Shown here in pieces: positions 15,925-23,971 of a stretch of DNA of 64,000 bases (position 1 is its first letter; every line of letters begins with the position of its first letter). This DNA is from Chitinophagaceae bacterium (GTDB lineage Bacteria; Bacteroidota; Bacteroidia; Chitinophagales; Chitinophagaceae): NCBI GenBank assembly GCA_947454235.1, contig CANGIY010000004.1, positions 62,001-126,000 on the forward strand, read 5' to 3'. Below the pieces are notes generated by a model. That model did not search any database. It saw only the letters and a program-made list of their open reading frames with translations, and was not told the DNA's origin. The position numbers and the translations under genes are program-made.

Positions 15925-16116
15925 TTAATCGTCTTTTGGATCAATTGGATTCAAAATATTCCATCCTGAAACATCTACATTTTTTTCTGGCAAGTAATCA
16001 CTCCCATTTCCATAAAAGTAATGAAAACCATTCATAACTGGCACAGGGGCCAAAGGCGTTGCAAACGCCAGTCCTCCCAATACTTCCCGAATAGAAAAGT
16101 TTCGGGACAGGCTGTT
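15925..16116 (-). pseudogene. RHS-type cassette tip remnant
   Basis: An open frame between two stops reads SIREVLGGLAFATPLAPV, PVMNGFHYFYGNGSDYLPEKN and VDVSGWNILNPIDPKDD. Its end is nearly identical to that of the tip gene at 14822, while its front resembles the remnant at 14182-14285. There is no start codon; upstream the RHS-like phrase WYLNGTRLK continues in another frame (about 16110-16140), which shows a frameshift. It appears to be a decayed tip left in front of a preserved immunity-like gene. Confidence 0.5.
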
Positions 16117-16151
16117 TCAAACGAGTACCATTGAGATACCAGTGAGACAAA

Positions 16152-16207
16152 GATGCCATCGGCATCTTTGCTCCCACCTCCGCTGGCGGAGATGGGCCGG
16201 GGTAGAG
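16152..16207 (-). repeat. REP-like palindromic element, right copy (inverted)
   Basis: It runs GATGCC-ATC-GGCATC (16152-16166), then a hairpin with CTCCGC/GCGGAG arms, then GGGCCGGGG. This is the reverse complement of the layout at 12491-12546, with the same block order and spacing. The two copies flank the whole RHS cassette array in opposite orientation. Confidence 0.6.
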
Positions 16208-16256
16208 GTAGACAAAAAAGCACTTATTCCAACTCGGGAAAAAATCTTCCTCAAAA

Positions 16257-16290
16257 AGTGATGTAAATCACATTTTGGATGTTATCTTTG
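16257..16290 (+). promoter_or_regulatory. Crp/Fnr-like palindrome with -7 box, no downstream CDS
   Basis: AGTGATGTAAATCACA (16257-16272) has perfect GTGAT/ATCAC arms. Ten bases on is TATCTTTG (16283-16290), a match to the Bacteroidota -7 box. The predicted plus-strand transcript starts near 16296, but no plus-strand gene follows before the convergent cytochrome c gene. The remaining bases to 16438 hold two copies of a 37-base repeat and a minus-strand terminator. Confidence 0.4.
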
Positions 16291-16316
16291 TCATGAGAGT
16301 GTAAACTCGAAAGAGA

Positions 16317-16353
16317 AGCAGCCCGACTATAAAACCAAAATCAGCACATTTTT
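16317..16353 (+). repeat. 37-base direct repeat, copy 1
   Basis: The stretch starting AGCAGCCCGACTATAAAACC recurs at 16403-16439 with one mismatch. Copy 2 abuts the 3' end of the cytochrome c gene; copy 1 has lost the partner strand of the terminator stem. Confidence 0.65.
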
Positions 16354-16380
16354 ACACCTGTAGCCCTTATTAATCAGCAC

Positions 16381-16412
16381 AAAAAAAGGGGCCGCTTAGA
16401 AAAGCAGCCCGA
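16381..16412 (-). terminator. Terminator of the oxidase operon
   Basis: On the minus strand GGGCTGCTT pairs with AAGCGGCCC across a short loop and is followed by seven T. It lies about 27 bases after the stop codon of the cytochrome c gene, the last gene of the operon. Confidence 0.75.
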
Positions 16413-16439
16413 CTATAAAACCAAAATCAGCGCATTTTT
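16403..16439 (+). repeat. 37-base direct repeat, copy 2
   Basis: This is the second copy of the repeat at 16317-16353 (36 of 37 bases alike). It includes half of the operon terminator stem and touches the last base of the cytochrome c gene. Confidence 0.65.
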
Positions 16440-16912
16440 TATTGAAGTTTAGCCCTAATAGCTTTCACTTCGTCAGCAGTCACAGGGCCTCCGCTATTGC
16501 CAAAATTGCTGTATACATAAGTAAGAACAGCGGCAATCTCTTCATCTTTCAGATTCTGAGGAGGCATTGTGTTGTTGTATTTTACTCCGTTCACAACAAG
16601 TTCGCCGGTTTTACCTTTGATAACCTGTGTGACAGTTTTTTCCTTGTCAGCAATAAAGTCAGACTTTGCAAGTGGTGGGAAGGTGTTAGGTACACCCGCG
16701 CCGTTTGCCTGATGGCATGCAATACAAGTTTTCTTATAAATTTCTTCTCCGTTTGCAGCACCACCCGTTGCAGCAGCAGGAGCCGCAGCTTCAGTTTTTG
16801 CAGGAGCTGCAGCAGTTTCAGCAGGTTTAGAAGCTTCATTTGAGCCACCACCACATGATGCCAGGATGAAAAGGCTCATCGCTGATAAAGAAGCAAAAAA
16901 CAGTTTTTTCAT
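16439..16912 (-). CDS. Lipoprotein c-type cytochrome (oxidase operon)
   Basis: The 157-aa protein has a lipoprotein signal (ILASC, Cys 20), an Ala/Pro/Glu-rich flexible linker (about 25-52) and one cytochrome c domain. Heme attachment is at CIACH (C63, C66, H67), and M116 in NNTMPPQ is the likely sixth ligand. Such tethered cytochromes pass electrons to the CuA site of the oxidase. It is the last gene of the cox operon and is followed by a clear terminator. Length and domain order are ordinary. Confidence 0.9.
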   Translation of the reverse strand: MKKLFFASLSAMSLFILASCGGGSNEASKPAETAAAPAKTEAAAPAAATGGAANGEEIYKKTCIACHQANGAGVPNTFPPLAKSDFIADKEKTVTQVIKGKTGELVVNGVKYNNTMPPQNLKDEEIAAVLTYVYSNFGNSGGPVTADEVKAIRAKLQ

Positions 16913-16950
16913 TTTTCTTTTCTCGGTTTTTTATGTTGTTAATTAAAAAG

Positions 16951-17151
16951 TTATTTAGTTCGTTTTTTCAGCCAGATCAGCATTCCGCTCATGCCACCAA
17001 TAGGTATCAATGCAAGGAAAGCAGTGACTGATTTATAAGCATGTACCACTTTTTTGCTTCCACCACCACCTTGGCACATAGGGCACGCGTCGGCCCAGTA
17101 GGGCAGAGTGATGAGCATTAATGTAGCTGCAATTTTAATTGTCTTTTTCAT
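16951..17151 (-). CDS. Small membrane protein with CPMC motif (oxidase operon)
   Basis: Starting at ATG 17151 gives 66 aa: a signal-like hydrophobic stretch (ATLMLITLPYWADA), then CPMCQGGGG, then a second hydrophobic segment (FLALIPIGGMSGMLIWL) and a basic end. The gene begins one base after the heme o synthase stop, so the two are translationally coupled. I recognise no named family. The CxxC on the periplasmic side, inside an oxidase operon, suggests a role in copper or thiol handling during oxidase assembly, but this is inference. An upstream in-frame ATG (17169) would overlap ctaB. Confidence 0.65.
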   Translation of the reverse strand: MKKTIKIAATLMLITLPYWADACPMCQGGGGSKKVVHAYKSVTAFLALIPIGGMSGMLIWLKKRTK

Positions 17152-17152
17152 T

Positions 17153-18013
17153 TTAAAGCATTTTTTCAATCACCAATATGATTAAAACAATCGGTAAGTA
17201 GGCGATAGAACTCAACATGAGCCTGAGTGCAGTTTTGTTGGTTTGGTTGCGGTAGTGAACATATGAAAAAGCAGTGAGTATGGCGCCTGCAATAGCGACT
17301 GTCCAATAAACATGAACTCCGCAACTTTCATACATAGCCAGCAAGAAAGCAGCCGGAATCATAAGAAAGGTAGAGACCATCATCAACGCCGCAGTACCTT
17401 TACATTTGCCGCCGGCAGGCAACATCCTGATGCCTGACTTCGCATATTCTTCTTCCTGCAACCATGCAATTGACCACGTGTGCGGAAACTGCCATACAAA
17501 CTGAATCAGGAATAATATAATTGCTTCGTGAGTGATGGTTCCTTTTGCTGCTACAACACCAATAACCACCGGCAACGACCCCGAGATTGCTCCCGGAACC
17601 ACTGTAAGCCATGTTTTTTTCTTCAGTGGAGTGTAAATGAAGCCGTACATTATTAATGCCACAGCACCCAACATTCCACACAGAAGACTTATTTTGTTGA
17701 GTAAAATTACTCCCGCAAAGCCAGTACTTAAGGCAAGAATTAATGCCTCGTTCGATGCCATTCTGCCATCAGGCAAAGGACGTAGCATTGTGCGCTTCAT
17801 CAATTTATCTGACGATCTCTCAAGTATTTGGTTGATGATATTAGCCGAGCCTGTAATCAGAAATCCACCTATAGAAAGTAGAAAAATGGTAGCAGGTTGA
17901 ACATTGCGGTGTGTTGCCCACAAATACGCCATCGACGCAGAAAACACCACCATGAATGAAAGGCGTACTTTCATCAATTGGGCATAATCGCGGATTTTCG
18001 TTTTAATATTCAT
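17153..18013 (-). CDS. ctaB: Protoheme IX farnesyltransferase (heme o synthase)
   Basis: The 286-aa protein belongs to the UbiA prenyltransferase family, with about eight to nine transmembrane segments. The allylic diphosphate-binding region reads NIINQILERSSDKLMKRTMLRPLP (in part, about 60-85), as in CtaB/CyoE. It farnesylates heme b to heme o, the precursor of heme a for the oxidase encoded upstream. It is the sixth gene of the operon, and its stop nearly touches the start of the small CPMC gene. Length is normal. Confidence 0.93.
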   Translation of the reverse strand: MNIKTKIRDYAQLMKVRLSFMVVFSASMAYLWATHRNVQPATIFLLSIGGFLITGSANIINQILERSSDKLMKRTMLRPLPDGRMASNEALILALSTGFAGVILLNKISLLCGMLGAVALIMYGFIYTPLKKKTWLTVVPGAISGSLPVVIGVVAAKGTITHEAIILFLIQFVWQFPHTWSIAWLQEEEYAKSGIRMLPAGGKCKGTAALMMVSTFLMIPAAFLLAMYESCGVHVYWTVAIAGAILTAFSYVHYRNQTNKTALRLMLSSIAYLPIVLIILVIEKML

Positions 18014-18035
18014 GGAATCAATTCTTTTTTGAAGG

Positions 18036-18632
18036 TTAACTCAAATAAACCAGATAATACAAACAAGGCCATATTGCCACTACAAATATCCAATAGATAG
18101 CAGTACTGTCAATCAGACTTTTTGGGCTAGGGTGGGTACCTGTTGTAATTTTACGCATCATGTAAAAAAGAGTAAATACACCTGCCAACACGTGTATGCC
18201 GTGTGCTCCAATAATGGTATAGAAAAACGCACCATACATACTCGATTTAGTGGTCAGTCCGAAGTGCAGCATTTTTGCCCATTCGCTGCCTTGAATTGCC
18301 AAAAAGGTCGCACCCAACAAAACCGTGAGCATCATCAGGTTTTTACCAATCACTTTATTGTCAGAAAGGGTATTTCTTTTGTTTTTCGCTGCAAACATCC
18401 ACATTGTGACGCCGCTTGCCAGTAAAACAACGGTATTTACACCCGTGACAGCAATAGGCAAACGAGGTTGTCCCGGAGGAGGCCAGGCCATAGCACCTGC
18501 TTTATTTACTATGTATGCACTTATCAGGCCGGCGAAGAACATCATTTCTGTTGCGAGCAGAAAAATCATTCCAACCACCCCGTCAGAGGCTACTTTTTTT
18601 TCATGAACGCGCGCTGAGAATTCGAGTTCCAT
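18036..18632 (-). CDS. Cytochrome c oxidase subunit III (second copy in operon)
   Basis: The 198-aa protein has five transmembrane helices in the heme-copper oxidase subunit III pattern, including GMIFLLATEMMFFAGLISAYIV near the N-terminus and GAHGIHVLAGVFTLFY (about 143-158), with the conserved His of the family. A second, distinct subunit III gene lies at 19027. Two subunit III-type genes around a subunit IV gene is a common Bacteroidota arrangement. The protein stabilises subunit I and its proton-uptake path. Confidence 0.88.
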   Translation of the reverse strand: MELEFSARVHEKKVASDGVVGMIFLLATEMMFFAGLISAYIVNKAGAMAWPPPGQPRLPIAVTGVNTVVLLASGVTMWMFAAKNKRNTLSDNKVIGKNLMMLTVLLGATFLAIQGSEWAKMLHFGLTTKSSMYGAFFYTIIGAHGIHVLAGVFTLFYMMRKITTGTHPSPKSLIDSTAIYWIFVVAIWPCLYYLVYLS

Positions 18633-18659
18633 AGAATTGATTTTTGGTTTTAGAAAGAA

Positions 18660-19007
18660 TTAATATTTCGGTACAACTTCACGGTGCACCATTGGCACAT
18701 CGGGGAATACACCCAGAAAGAACACGAGTAGTATAAATACTGCTGCAAAAACGGCCACCCATATTAGTATGTGCTCGTAACGCAGGTGCATGAAGTTTCT
18801 AACAACTAGCCCAATTTTCCAGAAGGCAACTACAAATACTATTGTGATGGCAATGTTTACAGGTAAATGGAATTCGAACACTGCAAGGCTGATACCAAGC
18901 ATTGCGAGCAAGTATATAAGTACCCTAAAATAGTTGGGGTGCCCGTGGTAGTCCGTCTTTACATCAGGGTCAACAACACTACCGTTGTCGTGAAATTTAT
19001 GTTCCAT
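18660..19007 (-). CDS. Cytochrome c oxidase subunit IV-like protein
   Basis: The 115-aa protein has three predicted transmembrane helices (about 28-46, 52-70 and 84-104) and a HLRYEH motif after the second. This matches the small bacterial subunit IV (CyoD/COX4_pro type). The position between two subunit III genes supports the call. It probably aids assembly or stability rather than catalysis. Confidence 0.82.
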   Translation of the reverse strand: MEHKFHDNGSVVDPDVKTDYHGHPNYFRVLIYLLAMLGISLAVFEFHLPVNIAITIVFVVAFWKIGLVVRNFMHLRYEHILIWVAVFAAVFILLVFFLGVFPDVPMVHREVVPKY

Positions 19008-19026
19008 AATATGAAGTTTTTAATGG

Positions 19027-19629
19027 TTATTTAGCGATGTACAATAATGGGAATAAGAAGATCCATACAAGGTCAACCATGTGCCAGTACATACCTGCAA
19101 GTTCAACACGGTGAATATTTTTGCCCTTACCAATTTGCATCATAATGATGAAAATGGTAGTCATACCTGCAATTACGTGTAGTGCGTGCAAACCCGTCAT
19201 AATGTAATAAAACGACCAGAAGAGCGATTTCACACCTTCGCCTTTTGCCACCATTGCCGGGCTGGTGAAAGTTAGTCCTTCACTTATTTCCCTGGAGTAT
19301 TCTATTGATTTAATACAGAGGAATGCCAACCCACCAACAATGGTGAGGAACATATAAAGCTGTGCACGTTTTATGTTGTTTTTATTTGCCTCGTTGTGTG
19401 CCAGTACAATTGTAAAGGAACTCAAAAGAAGCACACATGTGTTGATGGCACCAAACATGGTAGATGTGTGTACTGCTTCTGCTCCCCATTCTGGGTAACG
19501 GATGCGGTTTAATAGGTAAACCGCGATAAGACCACCGAAGATGATTAATTCACCCGCTATCAGGGTCCACATAGCCAAACGGCCCTGTGGCACTTGCCTG
19601 ATGTCTAATGCTTTTGTGTTGTTACTCAT
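19027..19629 (-). CDS. Cytochrome c oxidase subunit III (first copy in operon)
   Basis: The 200-aa protein has five transmembrane helices and subunit III signatures: TLIAGELIIFGGLIAVYLLNR near the N-terminus and GLHALHVIAGMTTIF (about 146-160). It follows subunit I by 36 bases. It differs clearly from the copy at 18036, so the two are old paralogues, not a recent duplication. Confidence 0.88.
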   Translation of the reverse strand: MSNNTKALDIRQVPQGRLAMWTLIAGELIIFGGLIAVYLLNRIRYPEWGAEAVHTSTMFGAINTCVLLLSSFTIVLAHNEANKNNIKRAQLYMFLTIVGGLAFLCIKSIEYSREISEGLTFTSPAMVAKGEGVKSLFWSFYYIMTGLHALHVIAGMTTIFIIMMQIGKGKNIHRVELAGMYWHMVDLVWIFLFPLLYIAK

Positions 19630-19665
19630 AACTATAATTGAATAGGTTAATGATGATTGTTTTTA

Positions 19666-21354
19666 TTAGTTAGCAACATTTTGAGGTATGAAGTCATCTT
19701 TTGCATCAGGCACGCTGTATTCGTACGGTCCACGATAAACTTCAGGGAAAGTTTCGAAGTTGCCATGTATTGGCGGCGTATCAGTAACCCATTCAAGCGT
19801 TGCTGCATTCCATGGGTTTTTGGCTGCTTTTTTACCTGATGAAAGTGTTTTGAATAAGTTGAGTACAAACACTAACTGAGACAAGATGAGGCAGATAGCA
19901 CTGATGGTAGCCACTTTTTCGAACGTGCTGTATGGTTCCATAGCTACGTTACCAAAGAAAGAGTAGTCGTTGATTCTTCTGTGTTGACCATGAAGACCGT
20001 TGAAGAACAAAAGGAAGAACGTACTGTTAAAGAAAATTGTTGTTAACCAGAAGTGTATTTTTCCCAAAGTAACATTCAGTTCTTTTCCTAAATATTTAGG
20101 GAACCAGAAGTAGAACGCAGCGAAAAAACCAAAGAAGATATCAGGGAATAATGTGTAGTGGAAGTGTGCAACTACGAAGTAAGAATCATGCGCATAAATA
20201 TCAAACGCATTTGAACCAAGGAACAAACCTGTAAGTCCACCTACAAGGAACAATGCAACAAAGCCAAGAGCAAACATCATTGGTACAGTGAATTTGATAG
20301 AACCGCCCCAAAGTGTTGCCATAAAGGCCAGGAAGATGCCTGCAAAAGGAATAGAAATGATGATGGTGCCTACAGAGAAGAAAGTAGCCATGCGTGGATC
20401 GATACCAGAAACGAACTGGTGGTGTGCCCAAACTACTACTGATAAAACTGCTGATGCAAGTGCGAGATAGATAATGGTTTTGTATGCAAAAAGTGGTTTT
20501 CTCGAGAATACAGGGATGATTTCGCCAAGTACCCCAAGAGCAGGCAACAAAAGTACATATACTTCAGGGTGACCAAAGAACCAGAACAAGTGTTGCCACA
20601 AAATAGGGTCGCCACCTCTTGAAGCATCGAAGAAACCTGTACCAACAATGTTATCAAGCAACAACATAAATGCACCGGCAACAAGCGGACCGCAAGAGAA
20701 CATGAAGATTACTGAGGCAATATCAAGGAACCAAACTATCAAAGGAATTCTCCAAGGTGTCATGCCTTTTGCTCTTTTATTAATTGTAGTAACAAGGAAG
20801 TTGATACCCCCCATCAGCATTGCAACGAATTCAAGAGCTACAGCTAGAATCATTAAGCTGGTGCCAGAGAATAGAGCAGTAAGCAAATCGGGACTGGTAT
20901 TCATGTAGCCACCTGCTGAAAGGGGAGGGTACATTGTCCAGCCACCGCCAAATGCACCACCCGGTACAAAGAACGCAGCAATAAGTACAATCGCACTTAA
21001 AGTGAATATCCAGAACGAAAGCATGTTAAGGAATGGGAACGCCATATCGTCGGTGCCAACCATTGTTGGAATCAAAAGGTTACCCAGACCTGAAAGGAGA
21101 ATTGGCATACCAACCCAAAACACCATAATCATGCCGTGGTTGGTAATGAAAGTATTGTACTGTTGTGGCAATAACTGACCAAACAACGGAATGTCTTTTC
21201 CGGGAAAGGCAAGGTTGTACCTGAATACATAAGCTAAAAATCCGCCAATTACCGCCATCAATAGACCAACAGTTATATACTGTATGCCAATCACTTTGTG
21301 GTCGGTGGAAAAGAGGTACTTGCTTGCAAAGCTTTGTTTATGACCGTGTTCCAT
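19666..21354 (-). CDS. ctaD: Cytochrome c oxidase subunit I
   Basis: The 562-aa catalytic subunit has twelve helices and all metal ligands: H73 (TNHGMIM) and H399 for the low-spin heme, H262 with E264 and the cross-link Tyr266 (GHPEVYVL), H311/H312 (WAHHQF) for CuB, and H397 (VAHFHY) for the high-spin heme. WQHLFWFFGHPEVY is intact. It reduces O2 to water and pumps protons across the inner membrane. It is second in the operon after subunit II. Length is typical for A-type oxidases. Confidence 0.96.
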   Translation of the reverse strand: MEHGHKQSFASKYLFSTDHKVIGIQYITVGLLMAVIGGFLAYVFRYNLAFPGKDIPLFGQLLPQQYNTFITNHGMIMVFWVGMPILLSGLGNLLIPTMVGTDDMAFPFLNMLSFWIFTLSAIVLIAAFFVPGGAFGGGWTMYPPLSAGGYMNTSPDLLTALFSGTSLMILAVALEFVAMLMGGINFLVTTINKRAKGMTPWRIPLIVWFLDIASVIFMFSCGPLVAGAFMLLLDNIVGTGFFDASRGGDPILWQHLFWFFGHPEVYVLLLPALGVLGEIIPVFSRKPLFAYKTIIYLALASAVLSVVVWAHHQFVSGIDPRMATFFSVGTIIISIPFAGIFLAFMATLWGGSIKFTVPMMFALGFVALFLVGGLTGLFLGSNAFDIYAHDSYFVVAHFHYTLFPDIFFGFFAAFYFWFPKYLGKELNVTLGKIHFWLTTIFFNSTFFLLFFNGLHGQHRRINDYSFFGNVAMEPYSTFEKVATISAICLILSQLVFVLNLFKTLSSGKKAAKNPWNAATLEWVTDTPPIHGNFETFPEVYRGPYEYSVPDAKDDFIPQNVAN

Positions 21355-21399
21355 AAAATATGTTATAAAACTTTGATTAGTTAGTGAATAATGTGTTTG

Positions 21400-22161
21400 T
21401 TATTTTTTGTCAGCAGCTTTAGTTGAATCTGCCTTTGCGGTTGTGTCGATAGCAGGAGCCGCCGGCTTAGGTGCGTTTGCCGAATCTTGTTTAGCATAAA
21501 GCGCAGCCATGTATTTATCGTAGTCTTCTTTTGTATCAACAACAATGTAGTTTCTCATTTTTGAGTGAAGCACACCGCATATTTGAGAACATACTACTTC
21601 GTACTTACCTACTTTGGTAAAATTCGCCCATTTTACGTGGGTACGACCCGGAATAACATCATACTTGGTTCTGGCGTTTGGCAAAAACACATCATGCACA
21701 ACGTCGCGGGCGCGCAATTCCATAATGATGTTGGTATTGATAGGAACGTGTAATTCGCTGTTGGCTTCATTGATAACAATATCATCAGCGGTCATCACTT
21801 TTCCGTCTTTACCGGCATAGTTAAACACCCAGTTCCATTGAATACCAGTGATACCTACACGAATGCCATCGGTAGGAACATCTTCTTCGATTTTTTCCCA
21901 GGTACCATGTTCTGCATACATGATTATAAAATCACTCATGGCAAGCATAATCAGTGCATACATTACCCATTTGAAATGGCTTTTCTTTTCGCCCGTTATG
22001 TATTGGGCTTTAGGGTTTCTTTTTTCGCTGTAACGAAACATGGGGTAAAACAGCACGACAACGCTGATGACAAATGCAATTGCAACGAAGGTTAAGATGA
22101 GGTAGAACAAATTGTCTATCTCCTGACCATACGTGGTTGCGTTTTCCGGAAAAATGTTCAT
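21400..22161 (-). CDS. ctaC: Cytochrome c oxidase subunit II
   Basis: The 253-aa protein has two N-terminal transmembrane helices (about 18-40 and 65-82) and a periplasmic cupredoxin domain. The CuA ligands are visible: H156, C191, C195, H199 and M202 in CSQICGVLHSKM. The Glu often seen between the two Cys is a Gln here. The C-terminus is an Ala/Lys/Asp-rich tail and no heme c domain is fused; the operon supplies a separate cytochrome c. It accepts electrons and passes them to subunit I. It is the first gene of the operon, with a long upstream region containing a Crp/Fnr-like palindrome. Confidence 0.95.
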   Translation of the reverse strand: MNIFPENATTYGQEIDNLFYLILTFVAIAFVISVVVLFYPMFRYSEKRNPKAQYITGEKKSHFKWVMYALIMLAMSDFIIMYAEHGTWEKIEEDVPTDGIRVGITGIQWNWVFNYAGKDGKVMTADDIVINEANSELHVPINTNIIMELRARDVVHDVFLPNARTKYDVIPGRTHVKWANFTKVGKYEVVCSQICGVLHSKMRNYIVVDTKEDYDKYMAALYAKQDSANAPKPAAPAIDTTAKADSTKAADKK

Positions 22162-22289
22162 AAATCTATCGTTTTACAATAATTGTGAATGAATCAGTTT
22201 TGTTTTTCTAAGACTTCCAATTCGATTGAGAAAACAGAAGGTGCTTTGAAAAATTCTCTGCAAGTATATTCACCGATAAAAATTATAAA

Positions 22290-22305
22290 TGTGATGTGAG
22301 TCACA
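22290..22305. promoter_or_regulatory. Crp/Fnr-like operator upstream of the oxidase operon
   Basis: TGTGA (22290-22294) and TCACA (22301-22305) with a six-base spacer form an exact match to the classic CRP-type palindrome. It lies about 130 bases before the subunit II start. The rest of the 494-base intergenic region (22162-22655) is AT-rich; beyond a -7 box for the divergent DUF983 gene I see no gene or RNA in it. Confidence 0.5.
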
Positions 22306-22631
22306 AACCGCTGAAAATCATACTGGTATTGGGTTTTAAGGCTAAAAAAAATTTAAATTAGGGATATAAAATGCATAAAATCGGCATGATCAAAATCAGT
22401 TTTTTGCCTTTTGTTTCTACAATTCAGTGACAAATCGACGACTTAAATCAGTTGTTATTAAAGCTTGGTTTGTGTCGCGAATTTTAAGCTAGTCTCAAAA
22501 ACAAAAGAGTAGATGTTCCTAATTTACTTTTGCCGTCAACTACATTATTTGTTTTGTCAATTTACGCTAAACTAGAGCCAATAGAAAGGGTGACTTTAAT
22601 CATGTTTAGGTTTAATTGCAGCAGCAATTGG

Positions 22632-22639
22632 TAACTTTG
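22632..22639 (+). promoter_or_regulatory. Bacteroidota -7 box (TAACTTTG) for the DUF983 gene
   Basis: An exact TAnnTTTG match lies 16 bases before ATG 22656. A possible weak -33 is TTTA at 22605-22608 with 23-base spacing. Confidence 0.45.
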
Positions 22640-22655
22640 TTTAAATTTTTCTTCC

Positions 22656-23066
22656 ATGCCAGAAAATAAACCAGCAGCGCTTCCGGCTATTTTGCATAAC
22701 AAATGTCCAAATTGCAGAAAAGGTTCAATGTTTACTCAAAAAAGAATATTCCCGCTTTCTCACATGCTTGAAATGCCAGACCATTGTCCTGAGTGCGGTC
22801 AGAAGATGGAGATTCAGCCCGGCTTTTACTACGGTACAGGATATGTGAGCTATGCGCTTTCTGTAGCTTTATTTATGTTCAATTTGGTGTGGTACTGGAT
22901 GTTTTTCGGGCTTTCTTATAAAGACAATTCTATCTTTCACTACCTCATTACCAGCATTGCAATAGTGTTGTTGGTGCAGCCCTACATGATGCGCATTTCA
23001 CGCGTGCTTTATTTGTGGATGTTTGTACGTTACGATTCTTACCGAAGAGATGAAGCTACACATTAA
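22656..23066 (+). CDS. DUF983 membrane protein with zinc ribbon
   Basis: The 136-aa protein begins with two Cys pairs, CPNC (about 17-20) and CPEC (about 44-47), which should form a zinc ribbon. YYGTGYVSYA and two to three hydrophobic helices follow. This is the DUF983 layout. Genes of this family often neighbour cytochrome oxidase genes in many phyla, as here, but the biochemical role is not known to me. It is divergent from the oxidase operon and ends two bases before the convergent TauE/SafE gene. Confidence 0.8.
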   Translation: MPENKPAALPAILHNKCPNCRKGSMFTQKRIFPLSHMLEMPDHCPECGQKMEIQPGFYYGTGYVSYALSVALFMFNLVWYWMFFGLSYKDNSIFHYLITSIAIVLLVQPYMMRISRVLYLWMFVRYDSYRRDEATH

Positions 23067-23068
23067 TC

Positions 23069-23821
23069 TTAGAAGTGCAGGTGTTTGTGTAACACTTCAA
23101 AGGCTGCAATCGAAATTACAATGGCCGTAACTCTTTTTACGGCTGTATGACTTAACCACTTTAGACCCATTACAGAGCCAAGTTGCCCACCCGCAAATAC
23201 ACTTAAGGCAAGTATAAAAATCAATTGCCAATCGCAAGCTGTGTCGTTCATAGTTGCAGCTTGCCCGGCAATGCCAGCTACTGAATTAACTAAAATGAAC
23301 ATGCTGGATGTTGCAGCTATTTTTTTCGCGGCATCCCATTTCAATATGTTTAGAATGGGAGAAAGGAAAATGCCACCGCCAATACTCACCATGCCCGATA
23401 GAATGCCTATTACACCACCCAGTCCTGCACTAAATAAAGGGCTGGTTATGAATTTTTTTGGTGCGGTAACTTCTTGTTTTTCTTTAATGAGTAATGCGCC
23501 GGCAGCAAACAACAGTGTTATGCCCAGCAGCACAAAAAAAGTATCGTCTTTTAATTTGAATTGTGCACCCAGATAGGTAAGAGGAATGCTGGCAACAACA
23601 AGCAGAACGAGTTTCTTCCAGGGCATCTGGTCTTTTGCAACAAAATGAAAAGTGCCACCAGTAACTACAACAATGTTACAAATAAGTGCAGTAAGTTTGA
23701 TTTGAGGGATATTTTTAATAAACAAAGATAGAATTGCCAGATAGCTGGACCCACCGCCAAAGCCAACTGAAGCATAAACGAAAGAAATTGCAAAAAATGC
23801 CGCAATGAGTTCCCAATGCAT
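23069..23821 (-). CDS. TauE/SafE-family anion permease
   Basis: The 250-aa protein has about eight transmembrane helices and the repeated glycine-rich family motif GFGGGSSYLAIL (about 21-32) and GMVSIGGGIFLSPIL (about 143-157). The family exports sulfite, sulfoacetate or related small organosulfur anions across the inner membrane; the substrate here cannot be read from sequence. It is a single gene, convergent with DUF983. Confidence 0.85.
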   Translation of the reverse strand: MHWELIAAFFAISFVYASVGFGGGSSYLAILSLFIKNIPQIKLTALICNIVVVTGGTFHFVAKDQMPWKKLVLLVVASIPLTYLGAQFKLKDDTFFVLLGITLLFAAGALLIKEKQEVTAPKKFITSPLFSAGLGGVIGILSGMVSIGGGIFLSPILNILKWDAAKKIAATSSMFILVNSVAGIAGQAATMNDTACDWQLIFILALSVFAGGQLGSVMGLKWLSHTAVKRVTAIVISIAAFEVLHKHLHF

Positions 23822-23971
23822 GGTAGGGTTAATATTTATGGTTTAAGAAGCTCATCAATCGAAGGGTGTCGCTAGTAATTCATTTAAAATGATTTCATGA
23901 AAGTACGTTAAACGCACAATAATAAATAATTTTACACGCGCCGGGGCTGTATCCGGTTGTAATTCGTTCCA

